Source: an uncultured Gammaproteobacteria bacterium
GTDB lineage: Bacteria > Pseudomonadota > Gammaproteobacteria > Arenicellales > JAANXG01
Length of the DNA stretch: 64,000 nucleotides
NCBI GenBank assembly: GCA_947258785.1
Contig: CAMYJT010000002.1
Location: forward strand, 158,622 to 222,621
Direction of reading: 5' to 3'
Shown: piece after piece, positions 44,313-54,831 of the stretch
Position numbering within the stretch: the first letter of the stretch is position 1
Layout: each line of letters begins with the position of its first letter
The notes under the pieces: generated by a model
The model's database searches: none
What the model was told of the DNA's origin: nothing
Seen by the model: the letters and a program-made list of their open reading frames with translations, nothing else
Program-made: the position numbers and the translations under genes

Positions 44313-44648
44313 ATGAATCTGAGGATGTTCACCGCTGCGGTGCTACTGACTTCCGCGGCCTCAACCGGGGCCGTGGCCGACGGAGACCTCGAGCGCGGAC
44401 GGCTCAGGGCCGCGAGCTGCATGGGTTGTCACGGCGCGCCGGGTATGCGCAACGCCTACCCTGGGTATCGGGTTCCAAAACTGGGCGGCCAGCACACACA
44501 GTACATCGTAGACGCATTGAAGGCCTATAAGACCGGCCAACGTGCGCATCCCACCATGCGCGCTCAGGCCACCACACTGACCGAACAAGACATGACCGAC
44601 ATTGCCACGTACTTCAACGCCATGGCTGACGTTAAACAGCCTCAGTAG
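44313..44648 (+). CDS. Monoheme cytochrome c (c4/c553-like), first of a pair
   Basis: A 111-residue periplasmic electron carrier. The signal peptide (MNLRMFTAAVLLTSAAS, cleaved near AVA) is followed by a single heme site CMGCH, and the axial Met is probably in HPTMRAQATTL. The fold order and KLGGQHTQYIVDALKAYKTG match single domains of cytochrome c4. The second cytochrome gene starts 30 bp downstream; together they may act as a split c4. Confidence 0.9.
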   Translation: MNLRMFTAAVLLTSAASTGAVADGDLERGRLRAASCMGCHGAPGMRNAYPGYRVPKLGGQHTQYIVDALKAYKTGQRAHPTMRAQATTLTEQDMTDIATYFNAMADVKQPQ

Positions 44649-44678
44649 ACCTCGGCACTATAACGTACAGGAGACCAC

Positions 44679-45020
44679 ATGACGCGCAAATTACTCAGTC
44701 TGCTGTTCGGCGCCGGCCTGCTGACGATCGGTACGGCGGCACTGGCGGGCGGCGACCCGGCTGCAGGGAAAACCAAATCCGCGGTCTGCGCCGCCTGTCA
44801 CGGCACCAACGGTGTTAGCGCACAACCCAATTTTCCCATCCTCGCGGGCCAGTACCCGGACTACGTGATCCGCGCGTTGAAGGACTACAAGTCTGGTGAG
44901 CGGCAAAACCCGATCATGAAGGGGTTTGTGGCAAACCTGACTACCGAAGACATGGAGGACCTCGCCGCCTACTTCTACAGCCAACCGGGGCTGGCGTCGC
45001 CAGAGATACAGAACCCGTAA
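44679..45020 (+). CDS. Monoheme cytochrome c (c4/c553-like), second of a pair
   Basis: A 113-residue exported cytochrome with a signal peptide (LLFGAGLLTIGTAALA) and one heme site CAACH in VCAACHGTNGVSAQ; the axial Met is in NPIMKGFVANL. ILAGQYPDYVIRALKDYKSG parallels the same segment in the first cytochrome, showing they are paralogous halves. A GGAG site is at the usual distance. Likely shuttles electrons between the bc1 complex and a terminal oxidase or sulfur enzymes; the last is inference. Confidence 0.92.
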   Translation: MTRKLLSLLFGAGLLTIGTAALAGGDPAAGKTKSAVCAACHGTNGVSAQPNFPILAGQYPDYVIRALKDYKSGERQNPIMKGFVANLTTEDMEDLAAYFYSQPGLASPEIQNP

Positions 45021-45057
45021 CGCCACGGGCCCGCTGAGGCCCGCACCGATGCGGCCG

Positions 45058-48000
45058 TCAGTGCTTCGCGGACATTGAGGCGCCGTTGCCGGATGTCCGT
45101 ACGGCGCGCGGACTGCGCCGTCTCAACAGTGCGTTGCGCGCATCCCATTGCGCGTGGGCGTCGAGCCCGGCATCCAACTCGATCTGTCTACCGATCTGTG
45201 CCCCGATTGACCGCCCGTCGCAATACAGAACACGATTGCCGGTCAACGCCGGCACCCGGTTTCCCGGCACCACGATGCCGACCAGATTGAGCGGATCTGC
45301 ACCACTCACTGCCACCAGTGTCCCGTCCTTTGGGCGGCGGCGCACCGACCGCAACAGGCCGATCGCGTCGATCATCGCGAACTGCTCGCCCGCGAATCCG
45401 GCGACGAAACGGCCGCCGCGTATCTCGCCGCGCGCCTCGAGGCGACGGAACACCGGCAGCAGAGCCCGCCACGGCGGCAACCACGAGGCCTCACGCTCCA
45501 GCAGAGCGCGGTACACCACGCCGTATCGGCGCAACAGTACCCAGATGATCTCGCGCAGGACCGCAGCATGATCGATCGCATCGTGGTCCTGTGGGGGCTT
45601 GAATCGCCGCAGCGCCCAGCGGCCGGCCTGCTCGATCCCGAATTCGCTCGTCCGCCGGCGTCTGCGACCATCGAACGGCCGGCGACGGCCGGCTGGCAAC
45701 AACAGCGCTCGTAAGCCGATGAATCCATCGGAGGTGACCAACCCCGCCGTCACCAGCTCGCCCAGGGCCTGCTCGATCTGCGAGCGCAGCATACCGGTGT
45801 TCGTCACCAACTCGTTAAAGAACAGGGCTCCGCGGCGTCTCAGCTCGTCGACCAGCTGCTGCGACGGATCAGACAACGGCGATGGCTCGGCACCGTCCGC
45901 ACCGGCAACGGCCTCCCAGCTCTCGCTGTGCTGCCGCAGAATCAGGCTGATCGGCGTGGTGCGAACCGGCCCCCCCGGCCGGAATCCGGCTTTTGGCCGT
46001 CCTAAACGCAGCCACTGGACGCGGCCGGAATAGCTCAAGGCATCCAGATGTTGGGGGTGGTAAGACGCCACACGGGCGGTCAACAGCTCTTGTTCCCAAG
46101 CCGCGGCCGCCGCCTCGAAGCCCTCCAGTTGGCTGATCACAGCGAGCAGAGCGTGCTCGCCCTCGCCGCGCTGTGCCGGCGTGATCCGCTGCCACTCGAA
46201 CAGAAAACGCATGAAATCGGCCGCGCTGACCGGTTCGATCTCCTGGCGCAGCTTGCGCACCGTGCAGCGGTGGATCCGCGCGAGCAGGCGGCGTTCGCAC
46301 CACTGCTGCACACCTTCACCGCTGAAGTTGCCCTGCATCACGAAACCCTCGGCCTCGAGCGCGTGGAGAGCCGTGCGAATCTCGGCGGTGGGCACGGCAA
46401 AGGTGTCGGTGAGTGCGCCGACGGTCACCGGCCCCGATGCCTCCAGGCGCCCGCGCAACAGCTCGCGCAACGCGGTGTCCGCATCCACCACCGGCTCGCC
46501 GCGTGGTGCGACCGCCGCGATGGGAGGCTCGAGACGGACGTCCGGAAAACGCACCATGACCTGGGCCAGGCGTTCGGCCGCCACCCACCAGACCGGGCCA
46601 CCGGCACGCCGCACCACCGTGGCGCGGCGCTCCGCTACCAGTTGGTCGAACAGGTGCCGCCAGCCCGATGGCAGGGCCGTCTGGCCGGGGGCCGCCGCGC
46701 CGCACGCACCTTCCTCGGCGGTCAACAAACCGTGCACCACCAGCGCGTCGTGCAATTCATCGGCGGTGCGCGCCTCGGGCCGGGCCTCGTCGCGGATCTG
46801 GGCGATCGCCAAGGGGTCCAGACGTCCGAGATCCGCCGCGGTCTGCGGGTCCATGAATCCACGCGCCTGAACCGCGCGAGTGCGGCGCTCTTCTGCCGGG
46901 GCGTCGTCCAGGAAGGCGTAAGGCCGCGCGGCGAGTATCTCCTGGGCCAGCGGCGACGGCGCCGACAGTTCGCGGACCACAACGGTGACCCCGCCTTCGC
47001 AGATCCGAGTCAGCAGCGCCTTCAGTCCGTTGAGGTCCATCGCCGCATGCAGGCAGTCCTCGAGGGTCTGGCGCACCAGCGGGTGGTCGGGGATCTCCCG
47101 GTGGCCGACGATGTTCTCCTGGCAAGCTATCTGATCGGGAAACACCACCGCCATCAGGTCTTCCGCGTCCATGCGCTGCAGCTGAGCCGGCACCCGTTTA
47201 CCATTGCGGTTGCGCCGGACTGCCAGCGCAATGTTGCCGTTCCAACGCCAGCGGATCGGGAACATCGGCGCAGTCAGCAAAGCCTGAGTCAAGGTCTCTG
47301 CCACGGTCTCCGCGCGCAGATAATCGATAACTTCCGCCAGCGGAAAGCTGTGCGTCGTGCTCAACGACAAAACAATGGTGTCCTCGAGCGCGGCCGCTTG
47401 CAGCTCGAAATTGAACTTCCGGCAGAATCGCTTGCGCAAGGCCAGTCCCCAGGCGCGGTTCAGTCGCGAACCGTAGGACGAGTGGATTACCACGTGGGTG
47501 TCCCCCGACTCGTCGAAAAAGCGTTCCAACACGATGGTATCCATGGTCGGCAGGCAAGTCAGCGCCGCCCGCGCCGCGGCGAGATAGTCGAACACCTGCT
47601 GCGCCGCGGCGGCGTCCAGCCCCCCCTCCATCAACCACGCCAGGACCGCCTTTTCACCGCCTTCGAGCCGGGTCTCAAACTCGGCCCTAAAGCGCGACAC
47701 CGCCCGCGACAGCTCGTCGCTGCGCCCGGGGGCTTCGCCGAACCAGAACGGGATATTCGGGGGTTGTCCCCTGGCGTCCTCGACTCGAACCTTCCCCGTT
47801 TCCACACGCAAGATGCGATATGAGGTGTTGCCCAACTGAAAGATGTCGCCGGGCAGGCTCTCAAATGCAAAGTCTTCGTTAAGGGTCCCGATCGGCTGCT
47901 CATCGGGCTGCAGTACGACTTCGTAGTCGAACTGATCCGGAATCGCACCGCCGTTGGTCACCGCGGTCAAACGCGCGCCCCGCCGCCCGCGCAGCATGCG

Positions 48001-49437
48001 GTTGACGGTGTCGTGGTGGATGTGGGCGCCCCGCCGCCCGCGCCGAGCGGAGAAGCCGGCGGCCAGCATCTGCACGGTGTCGTCGAATTCATCGTCGGTC
48101 AACGCCCGATACGGCCAGGCGCGGGTGTATCGGTCGTACAAGGCGTCCCGGTGCCAGTCGCCGCCGGCGACCTCGCCGACGATCTGCTGCGCCAGCACGT
48201 CCAGGGGCTTTTCTGGAACCACCAGACGCTCCAGTTCGCCACGCCGGGCAGCATCCAGCAACGCGGTGCACTCCACCAGGTCATCCCGCGAGGTCGGAAA
48301 CAGCCGCCCCTTCGGCGTCGCCCCCAGCGCATGGCCGGACCGCCCCACCCGCTGCAGCAACGCGGCGATGGACCGCGGTGAACCGATCTGGCACACCAGA
48401 TCGACGTCGCCGATGTCGATGCCCAACTCCAAGGAAGACGTCGCGACCAGCGCCCGGAGCTGACCGTCCTTGAGGCACTGCTCGGCCCACAGTCGGTGCT
48501 CGCGCGCCAGGCTGCCGTGATGGGCGGTAATCGCCGCCTCATTCAGCCGTTCGGTGAGGTGCCGGGCGATGCGCTCGGTGAGCCGCCGGGTGTTGGCAAA
48601 GATCAGTGTGGTGCGGTGGCTGCGGATCAACTCCGCCAGCCGTTCGTAGAGTTCCGCCCACGCCTCGGTGGACATCACCGCCGTCAGCGGGATAGCGGTG
48701 GTCTCGATGGCCAGATCCCGCTCGCGGCGGTGTCCCATATCCACGATCCGGCACGGCCCGCGCCGCGTGCCGGTCAGAAACTGCGCCATCTCATCGACCG
48801 GCTTCTGGGTGGCCGACAGACCGATGCGCGTCGGCGAACGCCCGGTCAGCGCAGACAGCCGCTCCATGGACAGCGCCAGATGCGCGCCGCGTTTGTTGCC
48901 GGCCACGGCATGGATTTCGTCCAGAATGGCGGTGTGCACCGTCGACAACATGGTCCGGCCCGACTCCGACGTCAGCAGGATGTACAGCGATTCCGGGGTG
49001 GTGACCAGGATGTGCGGCGGCCGCCGCCGCATGCGGTCGCGCTCCGCCGGCGGCGTGTCTCCGGTACGGACCCACGCCCGCACGTCCACGTCGGGGAGAC
49101 CCGATGCCGCCAGCCGCGCTCGAACCCCCTGTAAAGGCACTTCAAGGTTTTTCTTAATATCGTTCGATAACGCCTTGAGCGGTGAGACATATAACACTCG
49201 GGTTGCGTCGGGCAGCGGGCCAACGGTCTGGCCCTCGCGGATCAGCTCGTCGATCGCGCACAGGAATGCGGCCAGCGTCTTACCCGAGCCGGTCGGTGCG
49301 GCGATCAGAGTGTGGGCGCCCGAGCCGATCGCCGGCCAGGCCTGGTGCTGGCACGGTGTCGGCGCGCCGAAGGCCTCCGCGAACCATTGGGCAACTGCCG
49401 GATGAAAACCGCTCAATGACCCGTCGCGCTCGACCAT
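45058..49437 (-). CDS. lhr: Lhr-type ATP-dependent helicase
   Basis: A 1459-residue superfamily 2 helicase of DNA repair and RNA-DNA handling. Walker A is APTGSGKT at residues 47-54 and the Walker B box DEIH at 173-176, with motif [13 protein letters not shown]. The Lhr core winged-helix and beta-barrel region ([13 protein letters not shown]) follows, with [20 protein letters not shown] in the long Lhr-specific C-terminal half, which E. coli Lhr (about 1540 residues) also has. The size is thus that of full-length Lhr. Its stop lies 37 bp past that of the cytochromes, on the opposite strand. Confidence 0.95.
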   Translation of the reverse strand: MVERDGSLSGFHPAVAQWFAEAFGAPTPCQHQAWPAIGSGAHTLIAAPTGSGKTLAAFLCAIDELIREGQTVGPLPDATRVLYVSPLKALSNDIKKNLEVPLQGVRARLAASGLPDVDVRAWVRTGDTPPAERDRMRRRPPHILVTTPESLYILLTSESGRTMLSTVHTAILDEIHAVAGNKRGAHLALSMERLSALTGRSPTRIGLSATQKPVDEMAQFLTGTRRGPCRIVDMGHRRERDLAIETTAIPLTAVMSTEAWAELYERLAELIRSHRTTLIFANTRRLTERIARHLTERLNEAAITAHHGSLAREHRLWAEQCLKDGQLRALVATSSLELGIDIGDVDLVCQIGSPRSIAALLQRVGRSGHALGATPKGRLFPTSRDDLVECTALLDAARRGELERLVVPEKPLDVLAQQIVGEVAGGDWHRDALYDRYTRAWPYRALTDDEFDDTVQMLAAGFSARRGRRGAHIHHDTVNRMLRGRRGARLTAVTNGGAIPDQFDYEVVLQPDEQPIGTLNEDFAFESLPGDIFQLGNTSYRILRVETGKVRVEDARGQPPNIPFWFGEAPGRSDELSRAVSRFRAEFETRLEGGEKAVLAWLMEGGLDAAAAQQVFDYLAAARAALTCLPTMDTIVLERFFDESGDTHVVIHSSYGSRLNRAWGLALRKRFCRKFNFELQAAALEDTIVLSLSTTHSFPLAEVIDYLRAETVAETLTQALLTAPMFPIRWRWNGNIALAVRRNRNGKRVPAQLQRMDAEDLMAVVFPDQIACQENIVGHREIPDHPLVRQTLEDCLHAAMDLNGLKALLTRICEGGVTVVVRELSAPSPLAQEILAARPYAFLDDAPAEERRTRAVQARGFMDPQTAADLGRLDPLAIAQIRDEARPEARTADELHDALVVHGLLTAEEGACGAAAPGQTALPSGWRHLFDQLVAERRATVVRRAGGPVWWVAAERLAQVMVRFPDVRLEPPIAAVAPRGEPVVDADTALRELLRGRLEASGPVTVGALTDTFAVPTAEIRTALHALEAEGFVMQGNFSGEGVQQWCERRLLARIHRCTVRKLRQEIEPVSAADFMRFLFEWQRITPAQRGEGEHALLAVISQLEGFEAAAAAWEQELLTARVASYHPQHLDALSYSGRVQWLRLGRPKAGFRPGGPVRTTPISLILRQHSESWEAVAGADGAEPSPLSDPSQQLVDELRRRGALFFNELVTNTGMLRSQIEQALGELVTAGLVTSDGFIGLRALLLPAGRRRPFDGRRRRRTSEFGIEQAGRWALRRFKPPQDHDAIDHAAVLREIIWVLLRRYGVVYRALLEREASWLPPWRALLPVFRRLEARGEIRGGRFVAGFAGEQFAMIDAIGLLRSVRRRPKDGTLVAVSGADPLNLVGIVVPGNRVPALTGNRVLYCDGRSIGAQIGRQIELDAGLDAHAQWDARNALLRRRSPRAVRTSGNGASMSAKH

Positions 49438-49575
49438 ACGCGCGAGTTAACCACTAAGCCGGCAACGGCATCAAGAACCCCGGTGAATCCCGGACGGACG
49501 GCCGCACTCAGGACTCGATTCGGCTCGTCCGACGCCGCATGGATAAGGCGCTGCGCAGCGTGTATGCTTTAGCAG

Positions 49576-50043
49576 ATGGAAGAACTGCTTGAAATCAAAG
49601 ATATCCGGACTGTTATTGAAACAATCTTTAATCAGAAAATCCCCTTCAATCGATACCTCGGTATGCGCGTCGGGTCGCTCGATCCAGCCCGGCCGACCTT
49701 GGAAATCGACATGCGGGAGGATCTGATCGGCAACTTCGTCCACAACACCCTGCACGGGGGTGTTACCGCCTCGATCCTGGACGTGACCGGGGGTGTGGTG
49801 GCATTCCTAAACCTGCTGGATCGGCTTAGCGACGCACCGGTGGCGGAGAAGGTGGCGAGGTTCGCCAAACTCGGGACCATCGACCTGCGCGTGGACTTTT
49901 TGCGCCCCGGCCGCGGGACACGGTTCGTCTCAACCGGCTATATCCTCCGCACCGGTAACAAGGTCGCGGTGACGCGGATGGAGCTGCACAACGAGACCGA
50001 CACCCTCATCGCCGTCGGGACCGGCGCCTACACCGTGTCGTAG
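49576..50043 (+). CDS. Hotdog-fold thioesterase (PaaI/YiiD-like)
   Basis: A 155-residue acyl-CoA thioesterase-type protein. The active-site helix follows LHGGVTASILDVTGG, with the family's HGG and acidic residue; RVDFLRPGRGTRFVST and KVAVTRMELHNE are the strand signatures. The substrate is unknown. It begins a plus-strand series of six closely spaced genes. Confidence 0.88.
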   Translation: MEELLEIKDIRTVIETIFNQKIPFNRYLGMRVGSLDPARPTLEIDMREDLIGNFVHNTLHGGVTASILDVTGGVVAFLNLLDRLSDAPVAEKVARFAKLGTIDLRVDFLRPGRGTRFVSTGYILRTGNKVAVTRMELHNETDTLIAVGTGAYTVS

Positions 50044-50065
50044 CCCGCCGGCCCATTCAGCAAAC

Positions 50066-50611
50066 ATGTCCGGGTCCAGCATCACCTTAGTCGTCGTCGC
50101 CCTGATCGCGCTGTGGGCGGTGATGATCTACAACCGCTTCATCAAGCGCCAGAACCGGGTCAAGGAGGCGTGGAGCGGGATCGATGTGCAACTCAAGCGG
50201 CGTCACAACCTGATTCCGAATCTGATCGAGACCGTCAAGGGATACGCCACGCACGAGACCGGCGCGCTGACAACATTGACGGAGCTGCGCACCGGTTCCC
50301 AGCGGATCGGCGAGCGACGCGACCAGGAACAGGAAATCTCGACCGCGATCCGCAAGCTGCTCGCAGTGGCCGAACAATATCCCGACCTCAAGGCCAGCCG
50401 GAACTTCCTCGACCTGCAGGACAACCTCGACCAGATCGAGACCGAGCTCCAGCACGCCCGCCGTTACTACAATGGATCGGTGCGCGACCTCAACATTCTG
50501 GTCGAGTCGTTTCCGAGCAATCTCGTCGCCCGGCTCTTCGGTTTCCGGCTCGCCGAATTCTTCGAACTGGATGCGGCAACCCCGAGAACGGTGCCGGCGG
50601 TCAAGTTCTAG
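50066..50611 (+). CDS. lemA: LemA family protein
   Basis: A 181-residue protein with an N-terminal membrane helix (SITLVVVALIALWAVMIYNRF) and the helical LemA body: RVKEAWSGIDVQLKRRHNLIPNL, AVAEQYPDLKASRNFLDLQ and YYNGSVRDLNILVESFPSNLVA. LemA proteins sit at the membrane with an unknown, possibly stress-related, role and are often followed, as here, by a DUF2207 or TPM protein. Confidence 0.95.
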   Translation: MSGSSITLVVVALIALWAVMIYNRFIKRQNRVKEAWSGIDVQLKRRHNLIPNLIETVKGYATHETGALTTLTELRTGSQRIGERRDQEQEISTAIRKLLAVAEQYPDLKASRNFLDLQDNLDQIETELQHARRYYNGSVRDLNILVESFPSNLVARLFGFRLAEFFELDAATPRTVPAVKF

Positions 50612-50620
50612 CGCCCTGCC

Positions 50621-52477
50621 ATGGCCCGTCGACATCGGCCCCGCCTGATCGTCCCAGGCCTGGTCCTGCTGACCACCACCGTCGCCGCCGACGAGCGCAT
50701 CCTGTCTTTCGACAGCGACATCACCGTCGGCGCGGACGGCTGGATGACGGTGCATGAAACCATCCATGTGACCGCGGAAAACAAGCAGATTCGACGTGGT
50801 ATCTACCGCGAGTTTCCAATCGAATACACCACCCCGGCGGGGCATCGCTATGTGGTCGATTTCGATGTCGTCGGCGTTCAGCGCGACGGCCAGCCGGAGC
50901 CGTTCCACGTGACCGCCCAGGGCCGCCACCAACGCGTCTACATCGGAGATCGGGACCTGCATCTGTCGCCGGGTGAATACCGCTACCGCTTGAGTTACCG
51001 GACCAACCGGCAGCTCGGCTTTTTTCGAGGCCATGACGAACTGTATTGGAACGTGACCGGCAACAATTGGGCGTTTCCCATCGACCGGGCCACGGCGCGG
51101 GTTCGACTGCCGGCCGGCGTACCGGCGGGGGACCTGACGCTCGAGGCCTACACCGGACGATCCGGCGAGACCGGTGCCGACTACCGGGCCGAAGTGGATG
51201 CCTCGGGCCTGGCGGCGTTTCGCGTTGACCGGACGCTGAATCCGGGCGAAGGCCTGACCATCGTGCTGACCTGGCCCAAGGGGTACGTCACCGAGCCGGG
51301 CACCGTACAGCGGCTCGGTTTTCTCGTCCGTGACAACCGCTCGGTCGCGACCGGACTGCTCGGCACCGTTGTGCTGCTGCTGTACTACTTTATTGCCTGG
51401 GTCCGGGTCGGCCGGGACCCGGCGCCTGGCACCATCATGCCGCTGTACGCCCCGCCACTGGGTCTGTCACCGGCGGCCATGCGCTACATCTACAAAATGG
51501 GCTTCGACACCAAGGCCTATGCCGCAGCGCTGATCGACATGGCGGTCAAGGGCTACCTGACTGTCAACGACGAGGACGGCTACGTGCTCACCCGCAAGCG
51601 CGACGCCGATAAAGGCGCGTTGTCGGCGGGCGAACGCAAACTGGTGTGGCACCTCTTCGGCGGCGGCGAACAGGCCGTGCTGCAGCGGGCGAACCACCAA
51701 CCGATTCGCAAGTCGATAAAGGCGCTCAAACGCCTGCTGCGTAATGAATACCACCGGGTTTACTTCCGCACCAACGGTGCCTACCTGATTCCCGGCGTCA
51801 TCATCGCGGCGGCCACCGTCGTTCTCGGCAGTTACACCAAGGTCTCCGATCAGGCCGGCCTGTTGTTCATGATCATCTGGCTGGCCGGCTGGACCTTCAC
51901 CGTCTTTACCTTGGCGTCTCAGGGACAGTGGTTGATGGCAGGCGTCTTCGCGGTGGTCGAAGTGGCCGCGCTGGTCACCTTAACCACCGTGATCGCATCG
52001 ATCGGGGTCACGCTGCTGCTGCTAGTCTTGTTGACGATCAACGCGGTATTTTACTACCTGATCAAGGCCCCCACCCACAGTGGCCGCAGGCTGATGGACG
52101 CGATCGAGGGGTTCCGACTGTATCTATCGGTGGCCGAACGAGACCGGCTCGATGTCGTCAACCCGCCGGAGCAGACCCCGCAGTTGTACGAAAAATTCCT
52201 GCCCTACGCCCTGGCCCTGGGCGTCGACCAACAGTGGTCCGAACGGTTCGCCGACACCCTCCGGGACGCGGCCGCCGGCGACGCCCAATACCGGCCCAGC
52301 TGGTATCGGGGATCGCATTGGGACGGCGGCGACATCGCCGGGTTCTCGTCGTCTTTGTCCTCGTCGTTGACCGGCGCGGTCGGCCGCGCCTCGCAGGCGC
52401 CGGGCTCCAGCTCCGGCAGCGGTGGGGGCGGCTCCTCTGGCGGCGGGGGCGGCGGGGGTGGCGGTGGCGGCTGGTAG
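50621..52477 (+). CDS. DUF2207 membrane protein with Gly-rich tail
   Basis: A 618-residue exported/membrane protein. A signal peptide (LIVPGLVLLTTTVA) is followed by an extracytoplasmic DUF2207 domain (RGIYREFPIEYTTPAGHR ... LSYRTNRQLGFFRGHDELYW NVTGNNW), a TM around GLLGTVVLLLYYFIAWVRVG, a cytoplasmic region and further TM helices, and a C-terminal tail made almost only of Ser and Gly ending in GGGGGW. Partner of LemA by context; the tail is typical of this family. Function unknown. The gap to lemA is nine bases. Confidence 0.9.
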   Translation: MARRHRPRLIVPGLVLLTTTVAADERILSFDSDITVGADGWMTVHETIHVTAENKQIRRGIYREFPIEYTTPAGHRYVVDFDVVGVQRDGQPEPFHVTAQGRHQRVYIGDRDLHLSPGEYRYRLSYRTNRQLGFFRGHDELYWNVTGNNWAFPIDRATARVRLPAGVPAGDLTLEAYTGRSGETGADYRAEVDASGLAAFRVDRTLNPGEGLTIVLTWPKGYVTEPGTVQRLGFLVRDNRSVATGLLGTVVLLLYYFIAWVRVGRDPAPGTIMPLYAPPLGLSPAAMRYIYKMGFDTKAYAAALIDMAVKGYLTVNDEDGYVLTRKRDADKGALSAGERKLVWHLFGGGEQAVLQRANHQPIRKSIKALKRLLRNEYHRVYFRTNGAYLIPGVIIAAATVVLGSYTKVSDQAGLLFMIIWLAGWTFTVFTLASQGQWLMAGVFAVVEVAALVTLTTVIASIGVTLLLLVLLTINAVFYYLIKAPTHSGRRLMDAIEGFRLYLSVAERDRLDVVNPPEQTPQLYEKFLPYALALGVDQQWSERFADTLRDAAAGDAQYRPSWYRGSHWDGGDIAGFSSSLSSSLTGAVGRASQAPGSSSGSGGGGSSGGGGGGGGGGGW

Positions 52478-52570
52478 CACACCGGTCCCGGCCGGTGACC
52501 AATTCGCTGCGAATGGGGGGTACAATGCACACCCGTCACCCAATGACTTCCGTGCCGTGGCATCAATCGA

Positions 52571-52975
52571 ATGAAAGACAAGCTACGCAAAACCGCCAAT
52601 GAGTGGCACGACGTGCTCACCATCGAGCAGTTTCACGTCTGCCGCGACAAAGGGACCGAACGCCCGTTCACCGGAAAATATCACGACTGCAAGGACCCGG
52701 GGGTCTATCGGTGTGTCTGCTGCGGGCAACCGTTGTTCGGCTCCGACTCCAAATTCGACTCCGGCACCGGCTGGCCGAGCTTTTTGCGTCCCATCGCTGA
52801 CGGGAATATCGACACCGACCTGGACGTCAGTCACGGTATGCGCCGCACCGAGGTGTTGTGCAGCCGCTGTGACGCCCATTTGGGACACGTCTTTGAAGAC
52901 GGACCGCAACCCAACGGTTTACGATACTGCATAAACTCAACGGCCCTCGTCCTCGACCCAGACCCTGCCGACTGA
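52571..52975 (+). CDS. msrB: Peptide-methionine (R)-S-oxide reductase
   Basis: A 134-residue enzyme that repairs methionine-R-sulfoxide in proteins. The catalytic cysteine is Cys120 in RYCINSTAL, and the structural zinc is held by Cys48/Cys51 and Cys97/Cys100. GTGWPSF and [10 protein letters not shown] complete the active site. It is soluble. Recycling cysteine is expected near the N-terminal part; Cys40 is the visible candidate. Confidence 0.95.
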   Translation: MKDKLRKTANEWHDVLTIEQFHVCRDKGTERPFTGKYHDCKDPGVYRCVCCGQPLFGSDSKFDSGTGWPSFLRPIADGNIDTDLDVSHGMRRTEVLCSRCDAHLGHVFEDGPQPNGLRYCINSTALVLDPDPAD

Positions 52976-53002
52976 CTCAATGGGGCTGGACTCGACTGGG
53001 TC

Positions 53003-54049
53003 ATGAATACCCCGAGCGTTCTCGTAACCGGCGGCGCCGGTTTCATCGGTTGCACAGCGGCCCGGCGTTACCTGGACAAGGGGTGGCGCGTCGTGGTCTT
53101 GGACACGCTGTACCGGCGCGGCTCCGAGCAGAACCTGCGCTGGCTGCAGAGCCTCGGCCCCGTACATCACGTCCCTGTGGACGTCCGCGACGCCCAGGCC
53201 GTCCGCTCGGTGATCGACAACGAGCCCGCCTTGGCGCTGGTCCTGCACATGGCGGCTCAATCCGCGGTGACCACCTCGGTCCAGAATCCTCGGGAAGATC
53301 TGGAGATTAACCTGCTGGGCACCTTCAACGTGCTCGAGGCGCTGCGCAACGCCGATTCCCGGCCGTTGCTCGTTTACGCCTCGACCAACAAGGTCTACGG
53401 ACGCCTCGAGGCGGAGCCGGTTGTCGCCCAAGACCAGCGTTACGCCTTCGCTGAACGCCCGGACGGGATCGGCGAGACCATGGCCCTCGACTTCCACTCG
53501 CCCTACGGATGCTCAAAGGGCGGCGCCGATCAGTACGTGCGCGATTATGGGCGAATCTATGGGATCGACACGGTCGTGGCCCGTCAGTCCTGCATCTACG
53601 GACCGCGGCAATTCGGGGTCGAAGACCAGGGCTGGCTGGCCTGGTTCACCATCGCCGCCGAGCTCGGCCGGCCGGTGACCATCTACGGAGACGGCAAACA
53701 GGTGCGCGACGTCCTCTACGTCGAGGATCTCATCGATGTGTTCGAGATTTTCTATGACCACCGCGACCAGGCCAGCGGCCGGGTGTTCAATGTCGGTGGA
53801 GGTCCGGCCAACACGCTGTCACTGCTGGAACTGATCGAGCGACTCGAGACACTGACCGGTCGGCGCATTGAACGCGCCTCTGCCGACTGGCGGCCCGGCG
53901 ATCAGCCCGTCTACGTCTCCGACATCCGCGGGCTGGAGGCCGAATTCGCTTGGCGGCCGCGCACCGATATTACGGAAGGCCTGGCACGGCTGCATCAGTG
54001 GGTAGCCGAACACCGCGGTGTGCTGCAAACGTTCCACCGCTGCGTTTAG
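53003..54049 (+). CDS. NAD-dependent epimerase, CDP-paratose/tyvelose 2-epimerase-like
   Basis: A 348-residue extended SDR. It has TGGAGFIG (9-16), YASTNKVYG, and the catalytic YGCSK with RQSCIYGPRQFGVEDQGWLA, a run I associate with CDP-tyvelose 2-epimerase-like enzymes of sugar-nucleotide metabolism. RVFNVGGGPANTLSL is the late substrate-binding segment. No other dideoxysugar or O-antigen gene adjoins it, so its cell-surface role is only inferred. An alternative is a UDP-glucose 4-epimerase-like specificity. Confidence 0.85.
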   Translation: MNTPSVLVTGGAGFIGCTAARRYLDKGWRVVVLDTLYRRGSEQNLRWLQSLGPVHHVPVDVRDAQAVRSVIDNEPALALVLHMAAQSAVTTSVQNPREDLEINLLGTFNVLEALRNADSRPLLVYASTNKVYGRLEAEPVVAQDQRYAFAERPDGIGETMALDFHSPYGCSKGGADQYVRDYGRIYGIDTVVARQSCIYGPRQFGVEDQGWLAWFTIAAELGRPVTIYGDGKQVRDVLYVEDLIDVFEIFYDHRDQASGRVFNVGGGPANTLSLLELIERLETLTGRRIERASADWRPGDQPVYVSDIRGLEAEFAWRPRTDITEGLARLHQWVAEHRGVLQTFHRCV

Positions 54050-54104
54050 TTGGGGTCAGAGCGCAATTGTTTCTAATGTTAGCGAAAACTGGTACCCGAC
54101 CCCG

Positions 54105-54731
54105 ATGACCATGAAGCGCGATGACGACGGCCGGCGGCTGCGTTCGGCCTTTACTCTTGCTTTGTCGTTTGCGGTGCTGTTATGGGCGATTGAGCTGGCC
54201 GACTGGGCTCTGGGCCTGGACCTCGTTCGCCACGGCATCTATCCACGGCGGCTGAGCGCCCTGGACGGCATCGTTTGGGCCCCCTTAATCCATGGAACCT
54301 GGTCCCACCTGTTCGCCAACACCGGCCCGATCCTGGTCCTCGGCACAGCGCTGCTGTACGGCTATCCGCGCTCCGCGAAGTGGGTGTTGCCCACCGTCTA
54401 CATCGGTTCGGGGCTGGGGGTCTGGCTGTTCGCGCGGGCGTCCCACCACATTGGCGCCAGCGGCCTGACCTTCGGAGTCATGTTCTTCGTCCTTACCATC
54501 GGCATATTGCGGTGGGACCGCCTGGCCATCGCGCTCGCCATGCTGGTGATCTTCCTCTACGGCGGCACGCTGTGGGGTATCCTGCCCTCAGGCCGCGGCG
54601 TGTCGTTCGAATCCCACCTGTTTGGCGCGCTGGTGGGCGTGGCCCTGGCCTTTGCACTCAAGCACCACGATCCGCCGCCACCGGAAAAACGCTACAGCTG
54701 GGAAGACGAAGATCAACAGGAATCGACGTGA
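54105..54731 (+). CDS. Rhomboid-family intramembrane serine protease
   Basis: A 208-residue membrane protein of about six helices. The catalytic serine is Ser119 in GASGLTFG, and the His is His171 in SFESHLFGALVG; the HGTWSHLFANT loop 1 is also typical. It cleaves transmembrane segments of other membrane proteins. The start at 54105 is chosen because upstream in-frame sequence overlaps the epimerase. It ends the plus-strand run, and a cluster of mobile-element sequence follows. Confidence 0.92.
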   Translation: MTMKRDDDGRRLRSAFTLALSFAVLLWAIELADWALGLDLVRHGIYPRRLSALDGIVWAPLIHGTWSHLFANTGPILVLGTALLYGYPRSAKWVLPTVYIGSGLGVWLFARASHHIGASGLTFGVMFFVLTIGILRWDRLAIALAMLVIFLYGGTLWGILPSGRGVSFESHLFGALVGVALAFALKHHDPPPPEKRYSWEDEDQQEST

Positions 54732-54831
54732 CCACCGCGCAGGGCCTGGCGGCCAGTCCGGAAGACCTTGGCCCCGACCTGTTGAACGGTCGTTCAGGGG
54801 AGTTCGCAGCGTCTGTGATGAGCGCAACCTG

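Noticed and set aside
46048..47823. 591-codon plus-strand frame over lhr
   Set aside because: Arg/His-rich antisense shadow typical of high-GC genes; lhr motifs on the other strand are intact.
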